Shown: positions 34,409-45,113 of the stretch, piece after piece
How the letters are laid out: each line of letters starts with the position of its first letter
Numbering within the stretch: the first letter of the stretch is position 1
Source: Capra hircus
Taxonomy: Eukaryota; Chordata; Mammalia; Artiodactyla; Bovidae
DNA: 64,000 nucleotides
Assembly: GCF_001704415.2 (NCBI RefSeq)
Contig: NC_030823.1
Span: 72,602,458 to 72,666,457 of the forward strand
Direction of reading: 5' to 3'
Position numbers and translations under genes: made by a program
The notes under the pieces: model-generated
What the model was told of the DNA's origin: nothing
The model's database searches: none
The model's input: only the letters and a program-made list of their open reading frames with translations

Positions 34409-34422
34409 ATACGTATATCTAG

Positions 34423-34733
34423 GCTTCCCTGATAGCTCAGTTGGTAAGGAATCTGCCTGTAATGTAGGAGACCCCGGTTCAATTCCTGGGTCAGGAAGAT
34501 CCACTGGAGAAGCAATAGGTTACCCACTCAAGTGTTCTTGGGGTTCCCTTGTGGCTCAGCTGGTAAAGAATCCACCTGCAATGTGGGAGACCTGGGTCTG
34601 ATCCCTGGGTTGGGAAGCTCTCCTGGAGAAGGGAAAGGCTACCCACTCCAGTATTCTGGCCTAGAGAATACCATGGACTCTATAGTCCATGGGGTAGCAA
34701 AGAGTCGGACACGACTGAGTGACTTTCACTTTC
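34423..34733 (+). mobile_element. Bov-tA SINE with doubled head
   Basis: First head ggcttccctgatagctcagt, second head ggttcccttgtggctcagc, then Bov-A ending acacgactgagtgactttca. Flanked by near-identical catacgtatatct and catacatgtatct, compatible with a slightly diverged target-site duplication. Confidence 0.93.
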
Positions 34734-35170
34734 ATACATGTATCTGTTCTTTCTCAGATTCTTTCCCCACACTGGTTATTACAGAGTACTGAACAGAGTT
34801 CCTTGTGCTTTGCAGTAGGTCCTTGTTGATCCTCTTTCCTATTCACAGAGTGACAGGCAAACTGATATTACTCCCTAGGGAAATATCTAGATTTTCTTCT
34901 CTAAAGATGAACTTTCTGGGGCAGCCAAGAAAATTGGGAGGGGTGGCCCAGTGTAGAGACTGTCTTTTCCAGGATGGTTTATCTCAGGATACTGTATATC
35001 GTTTCCTGTGCTATTCAGTAGGACTTTGTTGTTTATCCATCCTCTATTTAATAGTTTGCATCTGACAGTTCCAAACTCCCAGTCTACCCCTCTCCACCCG
35101 CCCCCTTGGCAACCACAAGTCTGTCCTCTGTGTCTGCTGACTCTTCCATCCTAACTCCACAGAGCCCAAA

Positions 35171-35894
35171 GTGGGCCCGCTGGTGGAAAAGTTGACCCAT
35201 GAACAAAGGTCAGCCTGTCAAGAAAGAGGCATGCTGAAAGAACAATGCCTGCAGACTTGCAGTAAGTGAAATCCATCTATTTAGATGGTAATCAGCCTTC
35301 TACTCAATCCTTTAATGTAAAAACTCAACAGTGATTGCCAGAGCAAGAAGGAAACAAGAAAATAAGTGAGAACAGCCAAAATAATAAAGAATAGCAGATC
35401 CCACAGGAAAAACAGTGAACAGAAGGCAAAGCTGTGTTCTATGAAAGGAACAATTAGGAGGTACGATTGATCTCATGGAAATAAAAAAATATGATTGTTG
35501 CAAAAAAGATTCCTAATGGTCATCAGCTAAGTGCAAAACTGCTCCTTCCAAAACAGGCACTTATTGAGGGAAGCCGCTGTTGAACTAGGAACTACATTTT
35601 GTGGTTTTCTTCAAATTGCACCTAGGTGACAGCAGCTGACTATTTCACCAATGGAATATAAGAAGTGCAGTGTGACGCTTGCACGTCAAACCTGTAGAGA
35701 ATCAGCTGCCCTTGCTTTTGCCCCTTCTTCTTTGCTGTATACAATGCGTGAGCCTGACTAAGGAAGGGATCAAGATCCTCAAATCTTCCTATGTGGAGGA
35801 ACTGCCTGATGAACAGGGAGCGCCTGTGTTTAAAAAGGGACATGAATGAAGAAAATGTTTATTGTGGTAAGCCCCTGACGTTTGGTGGCTGTTT
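35171..35894. other. unique sequence
   Basis: No repeat family or exon recognised. Confidence 0.4.
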
Positions 35895-36070
35895 ACTTAT
35901 TTCAGTAGAAGTACAATTGATGTACAATGTTATATTAGTTTAAGGAGCACTGAATAGTGATTTGACATTTACATGCCTATGAAATGATCACCAACATAGA
36001 TCCAATTATCATCTGTCACCACACAAGGTTAATACAGCTTCAGTGACTGTATTTCCCATGCTTTACAAGA
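35895..36070 (-). repeat. older L1 3' UTR fragment, antisense
   Basis: Blocks agtacaattgatgtacaatg, gcctatgaaatgatcacc and atcatctgtcaccacacaag match the older mammalian L1 3' UTR type in antisense; distinct from the ruminant-specific L1 tails elsewhere in the window. Confidence 0.7.
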
Positions 36071-36682
36071 CACTGGGGTTTATTTATTAGAGCAGCGGAC
36101 AGTGCTGCCCTCAGAAATGCAACTGACAAGATTGAGTAAAAGGAAAAATATCAGTAGGACAGTGGGAAGGTACGCTGAAGACATCTCCCAGAATTCAGAG
36201 CAATTAGGGCGGGAAAGAGAAAAATGTAAGAAAATACAGGTGACATAAGGAATTGATCCAGGAGTTCTAGGCATTAAAAAGAATTTCAGGAGGAGATAAT
36301 ATAGAAAACCAAGGAGAGAAAATTATCAAAGATGCACTAGAAAATAAAGTTTACAGAGCTAGAGATTGAATTTTTTTTCAGATTGAAAGGGATCAGTGAG
36401 GCCTGAAGAAGCCCAAATTTAGATACATATTCGCAAAATTTTAGAAGATTAAGCTTAAAGATTCCCTCACATCTATTAGAATGACTATTATCAAAAGGAC
36501 AAAAATAACCACTGCTGGCAAGAATAACACTGATACACTCCTGGTAGGAATGTGAATTGGGGCAGCCACTGTGGAAAACACTATGGAGATTCCTCAAACA
36601 ATTAGAAATAGAATTTCCATATGATCCATCAATTCCACTTCTGGGTAATTATCTGAAGGAAATAACTTTCAAAGAAATACAG

Positions 36683-36716
36683 GCACCCCTATGTTCATTG
36701 CACCCCTATGTTCATT
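36683..36716. repeat. 17-bp tandem duplication in L1
   Basis: gcacccctatgttcatt occurs twice with no gap; the second copy matches the first exactly. The parent L1 sequence normally has one copy, so this is a local duplication. Confidence 0.95.
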
Positions 36717-36810
36717 CACAGTAGCCAAGACATGGAAGCAACCTAAGTGCCTATAAATAGGTGAATGAATAAAGAAAATGTTATATATACATGGAATATT
36801 ATATACATGT

Positions 36811-37097
36811 AGTTATACTGGGGTGTATAACTGGAATGGCATCGTCGACTCAATGGGCATGAGTTTGAGGAATCTCTGGGAGATGGTGAAGGATAGGGCA
36901 GCCTGGCCTGCTGCAGTCCATGGGGTCGCAAAGAGTCAGACACGACTGAGCGACTGAACAATACTGGAGTGAGGAGGGCACGGCGACCCACTCTGAGATT
37001 TCTGCCTGGAGAATCCCATGGACAGAGGAGCCTGGTGGGCCACAGTCCATACAACTGCAAAGAGCTGGACTGAAGCAACTGACCACAGTTATACTGG
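36811..37097 (+). mobile_element. BovB 3' end plus Bov-A unit, with target-site duplication
   Basis: A BovB 3' end (gaatggcatcgtcgactcaa to cacgactgagcgactgaac) is joined to a Bov-A unit (gaggagggcacggcgaccc to gctggactgaagcaactg). The whole lies between identical copies of agttatactgg (36,811-36,821 and 37,087-37,097). One duplication around both parts suggests they arrived together as a composite. Confidence 0.9.
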
Positions 37098-37625
37098 AAT
37101 ACATATATACCCAATGGGATGTTATATGTGTGTATATAATGGATATTTTTCAGCCATGAAAAGATAGAAAAGCTACACTTTGTGACAACGCGGATAATGT
37201 GGATGGAACTTGAGGGCATTATGCCAAGTGAGGTAAGTCAGACAGAGAAATAGAAATACCATATGGTCTCACTGATATTGAAAACGAAGAACCAAATGCG
37301 TATATACAGAGCACAGACTGGTTGATGCCAGAGGTGGGGAGAAAAGGGAGGGCAGATGAGTGAAGGGGTCAGAAGGTACAGACGTGTAGTTACGGAATAA
37401 GTCCTGGGGAATGCGATGCACCACATCAGCATGGTGACTATAGTTCATATTTTAAATATTTGAAATTTCAGATATCGGAAAGACACTGAGAAAGGAGATC
37501 TTAAAAGTTCTCATCACGAGGAACAAAAATTCCTTTGTGTCCTGATGGGTGTTAACTAATTTCACTGAGGTGATAATCTTACAATATACACAAATATTGA
37601 ATAATGATGCTGTATACCTGAAACT

Positions 37626-37792
37626 GATATGTTATATTATAAATTTTATATTATATCATATATTATATATAAATATAAGATATTATATCAGATTTATATA
37701 TATTTATATTAGATATATATAAATATAATATAACTATTATATATTATATATAATAACTATTGTATAATATATTTATATATATAAATTTTTTT
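37626..37792. repeat. (TA)-rich low-complexity tract
   Basis: About 165 bases almost entirely of A and T with repeated tatata, atatta and ttatat words and several short self-complementary runs. It follows the L1 3' end directly, so it may have grown from the L1 tail. Confidence 0.92.
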
Positions 37793-39584
37793 GAAAAGAT
37801 TAACCAATGCAAGAAAAAAAAGATTATACAGAAAGGAAAAATTAGACTGGCTTTGGGTTATACAGCATCACAGTATATCAACAGGCAAGAAAGAAATAAC
37901 TTCAATATTTTAAGGAAAAACATTTTTCAATCTAGATTTCCAACTTAGATGCAGCCAACTATTAGTCAACTGTGAGGGTAAAACATGGTATATTGGGACA
38001 TTCAAGAACTTAGCAAATCTACCTCTCACCTATCCTTCTTAAGTGATCTACTCCCATGGAGAGGGAAAAATCAGTGCAGATAATGTGGGGTGCAGGAAAC
38101 TGGATGTGTGAGCTAAGAGAATCACGAAGATTCTAAAGATTTGAGCCAGGGCTTCCTATTCTATGAGATGATTAATGTGCATATTGTTCAAAACTGTTTA
38201 ATTAGAATTTTCTATCATTTGTATTCCAAAATATCTGTACGAATTCTATACAGAGGTTTCTCTAGAAACAAAAGGCATTGCACTAGGCTGGGTCGGAGCC
38301 ACTTAGCTCTCTCCTACTTCAGGATGACTAGTTTCCAGCCCATCTGGGCCCCTCCTCCTGGAATTTGAAAGCCGATCTTTTCCACTACTTTTTTGGTATC
38401 CTTAGTTTCCTTTTCCTGGGTTCAAATGTCAGTCCCAAAGTCTTAAACATTTCTCCCGTGAAGCTTAGGAGTCTTCAGGCAAAAAATCCCAGTGGACTGT
38501 TCGGTTCTCCAGACTTCCTCAGGCAGGTATGCAGATTGACCCCTCCAGGGGGTTTCCAGAGTGGTCACAACTCTAGTCCCTCCAAACTCTGTAGATAATG
38601 CTTCCTCCTACTCTCTCTTTTCGGACGGAGGGTTCTACAGCACATTAGCCTATTAACAACTCTGAATCCTTGCAGTGAAGAAACCTGATTAACTTTGTTT
38701 AACCCAGCATCTCCAAAACAGAACTGACCATAGAAACTGCCTCTCTCCTTTTGTCTAGTAACAGAGTTTAACATCCTGAGGGAACCAGATTTCCTTGAAA
38801 TTGGCGAAGGCTGCTCCAGCAACAAAGCCAACCTATAGACTGCGTGTTTTATCTGTAGTATGATTTTAGACTAGAAACCACCCCATGCGCCACTGCATTC
38901 TGCTCTGGACTGTCGTACAGTCCAGAAGAGGCAACCGTTCTGTCCGTTCCTGAACCAAGCTCTGCTGTCACCGAGACCCAGAGGTGTTGCTACAAGCAAG
39001 CAGAGAGAAGGCTGGGGATCCACTCTGAGTTCTGAGTGTCTTGAATGCCACATCTGAAGATGTATAAAGATGACATAAAATCATGTCAAGCAGCTGCAAA
39101 CAGACAGTGAAAATGGCAAACATGCCAAGGGAGCAAGAATAAATGGGGTGACCAGAACTCTAGGCATGTGGAAGCTTAATAAATGCTTCCAGTGGTGACA
39201 TGATGATGACTCAAAATAAAGAAGCTCAGATACACAGGATCCCAAGGGGCTAGTGTGGGGGCGGGGAGACTGGGACTCTGACGATGAGATAATGGTGTGC
39301 TTGCTTTTGTGTTACAAGAGCCTGGTCCTTGCCTTTGCAGCTCTCCCAGTAGCCTTCCTGCCACACCCTGTGGTCTACAGAAGTGGGTTTAGAACATCTG
39401 GTTAATGGAGGAGATGGGACCCTCTGATTTTGCCCATTCATTTGAAGCTGAATTTTTAAAAAGCGAAGCTAAATTCATTAAATGCACAAGACTTTGCTGC
39501 TTTCTTGACAAATCAGGCACTCATTGGGCACTAAGGCTTCCCACTTGGCTATTCATGTGTACACCAGGGGCAGTGTGCACGGGG
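37793..39584. other. unique sequence
   Basis: About 1.8 kb with no recognised repeat. Frames up to 88 codons (minus, 38,565-38,831) have no domain resemblance. A perfect short hairpin lies at 38,904-38,926. Confidence 0.45.
38904..38926. other. perfect 10-bp hairpin
   Basis: tctggactgt and acagtccaga are exact reverse complements separated by the loop cgt. No T-run follows on either strand that would suggest a Pol III terminator. Function unknown. Confidence 0.85.
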
Positions 39585-39800
39585 GCTGAAACTGATTGCG
39601 GAGCCAGACGGACTTGTGTTTGAAACCAGTTCCTTTAATTACTAGCTGACCAGTCAGGTACTTTTCTGAACCTTGGTGCCCTTGGTTCTGAAAGGGGGCT
39701 GACACCCTCCTCATAGCACCTTTGTGAGGACTGAATAAAATAAAGCGTATACAGCATGCAGTACACTGCCAGGCACTCAGGAGATGGTAGCTTGCATGAG
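39585..39800 (+). repeat. MIR SINE
   Basis: Well-kept sense MIR: gcggagccagacggacttg, aattactagctgaccagtc, tcatagcacctttgtgagg, actgaataaaataaagcg and cactgccaggcactcagg. Confidence 0.85.
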
Positions 39801-40030
39801 GAGTCTGTGTGTTGTCTACCAACTAAACTGTTCCTTGAGAGTCTGGCCCCTTGTCTTTAATCTGGGTATCCTAAGATAAGCAACCCTGAACATAGGACAC
39901 AGATATTCATTATTAATTGATAGTCTAAGATTATGTTGACAGAGCCTAACGGAAGATATAAGTAATTATCCATTTAACCTGGAAAATTCAGCCTCCCAAA
40001 TAAAATTTTTGTGCTCGTGTAATTTGGGTT

Positions 40031-40260
40031 ATCTGCCCTGTACTGTACTTAGCTGCTCAGTCGTGGCTGTCTCTTTGCAACCCCATGGACTGTAGCCCAC
40101 AAGGCTCTTCTCTCCATGGGGATTCTCCAGGCAAGAATACTGGAGTGAGTAGCCGTGCCCTCCTCCAGGGGATCTTCCCAACCCAGGGATTAAACCCAGG
40201 TCTCTGGCATTGTGGGCAGATTCTTTACTGTCTGAGCCACCCAGGAAGCCCATTTGCCCT
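40031..40260 (-). mobile_element. Bov-tA SINE, antisense
   Basis: Bov-A part ctcagtcgtggctgtctctt, gcaagaatactggagtgag, then head gggcagattctttactgtct and gagccacccaggaagccc. Flanking atctgccct and atttgccct differ at one base and may be the aged target-site duplication. Confidence 0.93.
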
Positions 40261-40277
40261 AATTCACACTTACTAAT

Positions 40278-40473
40278 GGTCACAGTGATTGAAGGCAGGA
40301 GGAGAAGGGGATGACAGGGGATGAGATGCTTGGATGGCATCACCGGCTCGATGGACCTGAGTCTGAGCAAGCTCTGGGAGTTGGTGATGGACAGGGAGGC
40401 CTGACGTGCTGCAGTCCACGGGGTCATGAAGAGTCAGATACAGCTGAGCGACTGAACTGAACTGAAGGTCACA
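40278..40473 (+). mobile_element. BovB LINE 3' end
   Basis: About 180 bases of sense BovB (gattgaaggcaggaggagaa to gctgagcgactgaactgaa) between 7-base copies of ggtcaca, a short but plausible target-site duplication. Confidence 0.92.
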
Positions 40474-41039
40474 TCTATCATTCTTGAAAACTGACACTGG
40501 GGTTTTTGCCTCCTATCCCATACAAACAGACCCATTTCTTTTGCTTCGGCAATCTAGAATCTTTTTCTCTGTTCTTTGCTTATGCAGGCCTGGGGAGTGT
40601 GAGTAGGAATCAAGCTCCCCTTGGTCGGCGGCCAGATTTATTGCATTGCGTGTGGATAACCTCCCAGCTCCTCACCTTACTCTCAGCATGGGCCAACCTG
40701 GGCGGGCTGGAACGTGTTAATGAAGAGCTCAGATGTCAGTCCCTCACCTCAGGAGTCACAGGCACTCACAGAACAGGCAACACACAGACAAACAAGTCCG
40801 GATGACGGGCTGCATTTTTCGCTTTCCGGCTGGATGCTTGCATGTCACATCAAAAGGGCCCTGGAGACATGCCACGCAGCAATCGATGGATCCTGCTGCC
40901 CACATGCCCTGCCCGCAGGGGAGGGGCCGGGGAGATGAGTGGCAGAAAGCAGCCTTCTTGGGAGTCCCTTGGACACTTCCGCTGCCAATGCTAGGAGCCA
41001 TGTGGCACCAGGCGGCCACCCCCACCCAGCAAGTCTTAA

Positions 41040-41345
41040 TGGCTGCATGCTGACTTAAAAACACAGTCTCAGAGAAGGCATTAACATTCCGAGCTCAGCT
41101 GTGTCATCCTGGTTGCCATAGCAACGCGGGGAACTATATTTTGCATCCCATGGTTATTTCTCCACACTAATGAAATGGACATTTTTCTTCAGTGAATTGA
41201 ATCAAAACTAATTGAGTAGTAATCAGCACAGACCCTGAAGTTCAAGGAAATGTAGTCTGACTAGCGCTTTGTAGAAATGCAGACACCATTAACTATCTTC
41301 AAATGAGATTTTTTTTTTAATTAGTGGAATCTTAGCAACCTATTA
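41040..41345. promoter_or_regulatory. candidate regulatory element with X-box
   Basis: Repeat-free stretch around the X-box at 41,112. It carries several homeodomain-type words (aactaattgag, ttaattagtgg, cattaac) and no long frame. Inference from texture and motif density only. Confidence 0.35.
41112..41125. promoter_or_regulatory. RFX X-box consensus
   Basis: GTTGCCATAGCAAC fits the RFX-family X-box GTNRCC-N2-RGYAAC at every constrained position. RFX factors bind this near-palindrome as dimers. No transcription start is visible nearby, so a distal element is more likely than a promoter. Binding is not shown. Confidence 0.6.
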
Positions 41346-42573
41346 CAGATGGGTGTAAGTGTTATCACACAAAAAGCTCCTCATTTGTTTAGTGCAGGGA
41401 GGGGAAATTTATTTTCAATTAATTCAAGTGCCGATGGGGTGCGATGGTCTGTTGTGCCCTCTTCCCCAGGAAATATCTCAAACTGATGTGTACTCCTACA
41501 TGGACCTAAAAAGAAAATACAGAATCCATTAATTGGATTCTCAGATGTTTTCAAGAAGGACTGGTTTTTATTCCTAGAGCCCATTCAGTGATGGAGATGA
41601 AAACAAGATTTTTGCTTGCTTGTTTTTGAATATCTTAGAGCTAACTCTGTCCAAGTTCAAATCACACTGTGATGGAAGAAGCTCCAGAGATATGTTTGGG
41701 AGCCATGGGGTCATGATCTTTGTCTTTGAATACATCTACAGATTCTTCTTTGATTAATCTGATAGTACTTATTGCTTCAGTTTGGACTGTGGGTATAAAC
41801 AACAATATGGATAGAAATTAATACCCTGTCTAGGTATTAATACTCCCCTTCTATGGGCAAAATCTGACATATTATAAGAAGACATTTATGTCCTATGAAT
41901 ACGGGCTTAAGTTACAGCTAAGAGACATTTGGTTATGTGTAAAGGAGAGCTTCTTTACTGTGACAGACTAGAAAATTTCTCCTAAATTTTTAAGACAGCT
42001 GGCTCATCAGGTGTGGTTCAATAGCGGCCAGGGGTCAACTACATGAGTTCCTAATTTCAGAAATTGGATTCCGTTTACTTGTACAATCCACTGAGATATG
42101 ATGTGTCCGAGATCCCTTTGCCTTCTGAGCCTTCTCAGTGCCATTTGGGTTTGGGAAACAGAGGCTTCTCTTTTGTGAAGATGATCAACAGGGGTGGCAG
42201 GTTCCTAATATGGGCATGAGACTCTTGAGGTGGGCACGAGAGACAGGTTAAGGCAGGTAGGTTGGAGGAAATGCACCCCAATGTTTGGCAAATGGCTAAA
42301 GAGATGAGTCATTTCCCTGGGACTGGCAATCTAATGCTTCCATCCACACTAAATTCACATTAAAAATTGATTGCTCCATCATTTTCAAGAACAGCCAGAC
42401 TTGATGGCGCATGTTAGCATTTCCTTGAGGTGAGATAAAACTGCCTGGAGTCAGTCTCTCAAGCTGGTCAGCAGGACCAGGTGGGGAGGAAGGAGCAAAC
42501 AAGGAGAGGGAACAGGGACTCACCTCCTCCATCCCGGCCACTATGGGTCTACAGTGGGAGAGGACGCTCTTCT

Positions 42574-42587
42574 GTCACCATGGCAAC
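42574..42587. promoter_or_regulatory. RFX X-box consensus, second copy
   Basis: GTCACCATGGCAAC also fits GTNRCC-N2-RGYAAC completely, with the same 2-base spacer, about 1.46 kb from the first. The surroundings are unique sequence, not SINE. Confidence 0.6.
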
Positions 42588-42719
42588 TTCAGAGCATCCC
42601 AGTGGGATTAGGGGGTTGAGAGGCAAGAAATGCCAAGTTTGGAGGCATTAGGGCCCTTGGAAAGATGATAGGCTTTCATTAGAAATAAACACAACAAGGT
42701 GGCTGGGCACTAGAGGAGA

Positions 42720-43260
42720 GTGGATTTATGGTTTATGACATTCCTAAAATATCTTTATTTAATAATGAAAACTTCATTATCCGAGCCTGGGTTGAAGTGT
42801 TGCTGTGGGTCCTCTGAGGATCCCAGCAAAGATCTTTCATCTTGACGGAAGTTCTAAATTACAACATTAGTGTTCTAACCGAGAGGCTGTTATTGCCTAT
42901 TTGGTCTATCCAGGGAAATGAGACACACGTTGCTGGCGAGTGTGGGCTATTGAAATCTAATAGCTTAGAATATTAAAAATGGGGGCTGGGCTGGGGGTAT
43001 GCCTCTCTTTTCCTTCCTTGTCTCTCCCTTTCACTCCCCTCCCCCTACCACAAGCTGGGGAAAAGTTAAGTGATAAACCTGGGATGTTTACTAAAATTTC
43101 CTTATTTTTCTAGGAAAAAGAAGTAATTCATCTTTATTGTGGCCAAAGCCTTTATCACATTTCACATTAGTAAGAAACTACCATAAGGAGACCCCGAAAG
43201 CTAATTTCAGACCAACTGTATGAACCTATTATGCCTTTATTTTCATCCCAGGTATTTCTG
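42720..43260. promoter_or_regulatory. candidate conserved non-coding element
   Basis: AT-rich unique sequence with runs such as taatgaaaacttcattatcc, ttgtggccaaagcctttatc and gcctttattttcatccc, split by a GC-richer part at about 42,970-43,060. No frame or recognised repeat. Speculative. Confidence 0.25.
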
Positions 43261-43629
43261 TATTCTTTTCAGCAGCGCAGCCTGACCTCCAAAAATGTGT
43301 CTGGTCTTTGGATGTTTCAAAGACAATTAGATCTAACTGGCTCCCGGTGTTTGACTAATGGTCAGAACGGATAGCTCTCCAGATCACAGTTCAATTTTCA
43401 CTCCTTCTGGCGGGGCTGGAAAATGGCCTGGCTGGGCCTGTGGACTCTGAAGAAGGCCACGTGGGCGAGCCCAGACCTTTTCAGTCTGCGCCCCTTTGCT
43501 CCCATTTCTTCCTCCTCATCCCTCCACTCCCTCCAACAGAAACATTTCAATCTGCATTTGCCAGTGGCCGTCTCTAAGGCTTGTTGCCCATGTGGTATAC
43601 TAATAATAATGAAAGTGAAATTTTACTTG

Positions 43630-43759
43630 CTTCTCAGGCAAGAACACTGGAGTGGGTTGCCATTCCCTTCTCCAGGGGATCTTCCTGGCCCAGGGATGGA
43701 AGCTAGGAGTCCTGCATTGCAGGCAGATTCTTTACCATCTGAGTCAACAGAAAAGCCCA
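43630..43759 (-). mobile_element. Bov-tA SINE, truncated, antisense
   Basis: Keeps ggcaagaacactggagtggg, cttctccaggggatcttcc and gcaggcagattctttaccat; lacks the Bov-A 3' end. Confidence 0.9.
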
Positions 43760-43765
43760 ATAATA

Positions 43766-44007
43766 ACACTCCAGTACTCTTGCCTGGAAAATCCCATGGA
43801 CAGAGGAGCCTGGTAGGCTACAGTCCATGGGGTTGCTAAGAGCCAGACATGACTGAGCAACTTCACTTTGACTTTTCACTTTCATGCATTGGAGAAGGAA
43901 ATGGCAACACACTCCAGTGTTCTTGCCTGGAGAATCCCAGGGACGGCGGAGCCTGGTAGGCTGCCGCCTATGGGGCCGCACAGAGTCAGACACGACTGAA
44001 GCGACTT

Positions 44008-44040
<33 letters not shown>
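43766..44040 (+). mobile_element. Bov-A2 SINE (dimer) with (AGC)n
   Basis: First unit 5'-truncated (cactccagtactcttgcctg), tttcact linker, second unit gcattggagaaggaaatggc to gacacgactgaagcgactta, then about nine AGC units and agtagtag at 44,009-44,042. Abuts the antisense Bov-tA. Confidence 0.94.
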
Positions 44041-44043
<3 letters not shown>

Positions 44044-44049
44044 TATATT

Positions 44050-44165
44050 GGAGTGGGCTTGTGTGGTAGGCCCTATGTCAAGTGCTTTCAAGGCATTAGC
44101 TCATTTAATCTTCACACCCACTTTATGAGATGTAACTCAAAGCTCAACTTTCCATTGAGATAGAA
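44050..44165 (-). repeat. MIR SINE, antisense
   Basis: Blocks tgtcaagtgctttcaaggca, ttagctcatttaatcttcac and acccactttatgagatgta; the 5' half is lost. Confidence 0.7.
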
Positions 44166-45113
44166 ACATATTCCCTGGGGAGAGAGTGGCAAGTTTGCTA
44201 CCTAACATTGGTCAGGGATGATGTGTGATCTCTTTGGTGTTTGTAATACTGCATGGTTAGTTCTGCTGGAGATACTAAATGAAACATAACATTGAAAATA
44301 TCTTTCTAAACTATGGCACCAGACAGGGCCCTATTCTAACATGCAAGTTACTACCATTCTTTGGAAGTGTGTTCAGCAATCAGTATGTAGCTATAGAAAA
44401 CTTTCTTAATTAGCAGCTAGCAGGAGCCTGCAAGATTACAAATGGGTCAGGTCAGTTTTGCTGGGAAAGAGATCAAGAAAGGCCCTCCGCATGGGACACA
44501 GCTATAGAGAGTGGGCCAGAAGGAAACATGGCTGGGGGGCTAACTCGACAAGCAAAGAAATGAGCAGAGGGTGTGTGTGCACGCGCGTGTGTGTGTGCAC
44601 GTGCATGCAGGCTGCACAGGGGCTGTTGAAGGGAAGGGCAATAGAGCATGAGCACAAGAAAGGTGGTGGCCTCAGGAAGCAGGAAGAGGACACACTGAGA
44701 GCAAAACTTCCCTTATTCAGGGCAGGCCCCACATGTCTCATTGAGCGCTTTCCAAACCCAGCCAAGGTTCAAGAGGAAGAAGCCTCTCTCTGCGCTAGTC
44801 AAGACACTGATTTAGCAGGTCAACGGTGGGGTCTGGTCATTTATCCTTTTAAAATGGCTTTCTGGGTGGCAGCCACTGAGCGTTCATCCACAGAGCCTTT
44901 GTAAACACGCCAGTCACATCACTGTTCCATTCCACACACAGACACACACAGACACATGTGCATACACACATGTGCACACACTTTCCCTTCCTTTCCTCCC
45001 TATCAAACTGCACCTGCTTAACTCTTGCTCATCGATAGCTCTCACCTTCCCTGACCTTATTCTACACCAAGCTCTTTTATTGTGCAATCTCCAGAGCTGG
45101 GTTGCTTTTCAGA
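44166..45113. other. unique sequence with two dinucleotide-rich patches
   Basis: A 148-codon plus-strand frame (44,458-44,904) crosses the GT patch at 44,571-44,606 and has no domain resemblance. A CA patch lies at about 44,934-44,982. Confidence 0.45.
44571..44606. repeat. alternating purine-pyrimidine (GT/GC) tract
   Basis: gtgtgtgtgcacgcgcgtgt and continuation: strictly alternating over about 36 bases, including a cgcgcg core, the classic pattern for Z-DNA. Confidence 0.85.

Larger units (their letters stand above)
34095..35170 (-). mobile_element. L1 3' UTR, antisense, split by Bov elements
   Basis: Left piece: tttaatttattggggtctag followed by ttgctttac. Right pieces: atgtatctgttctttctcag, ttccttgtgctttgcagtag, gctattcagtaggactttgt, and ccttggcaaccacaagtctg. 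Order fits one L1 3' UTR interrupted by about 600 bases of Bov-A2 and Bov-tA. A second, smaller unexplained insert lies at about 34,860-34,985. Confidence 0.82.
36440..37625 (+). mobile_element. L1 3' end, split by Bov elements
   Basis: Sense L1: the ORF2 end and 3' UTR (gaatgactattatcaaaagg, tgggaatgtgaattggggc-type block, gtagccaagacatggaagc, gataatgtggatggaacttg, gtcagacagagaaatagaaa, atcttaaaagttctcatcac). A 17-base tandem duplication lies at 36,683-36,716. Interrupted at 36,822-37,086 by BovB plus Bov-A and followed by an AT-rich tract. Confidence 0.9.
40474..43629. other. 3.1-kb block free of young SINEs
   Basis: No ruminant SINE or BovB for over 3 kb. The left third (40,600-41,050) is GC-richer, with frames of about 100 codons open on both strands and no recognised domain. 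The remainder is AT-rich unique sequence with two X-box motifs. Segments at 41,040-41,345 and 42,720-43,260 look conserved in texture. Confidence 0.45.

Noticed and set aside
44458..44904. 148-codon frame
   Set aside because: Crosses a GT/GC repeat (reading as alternating CV/RV residues) and has no domain resemblance or supporting signals.
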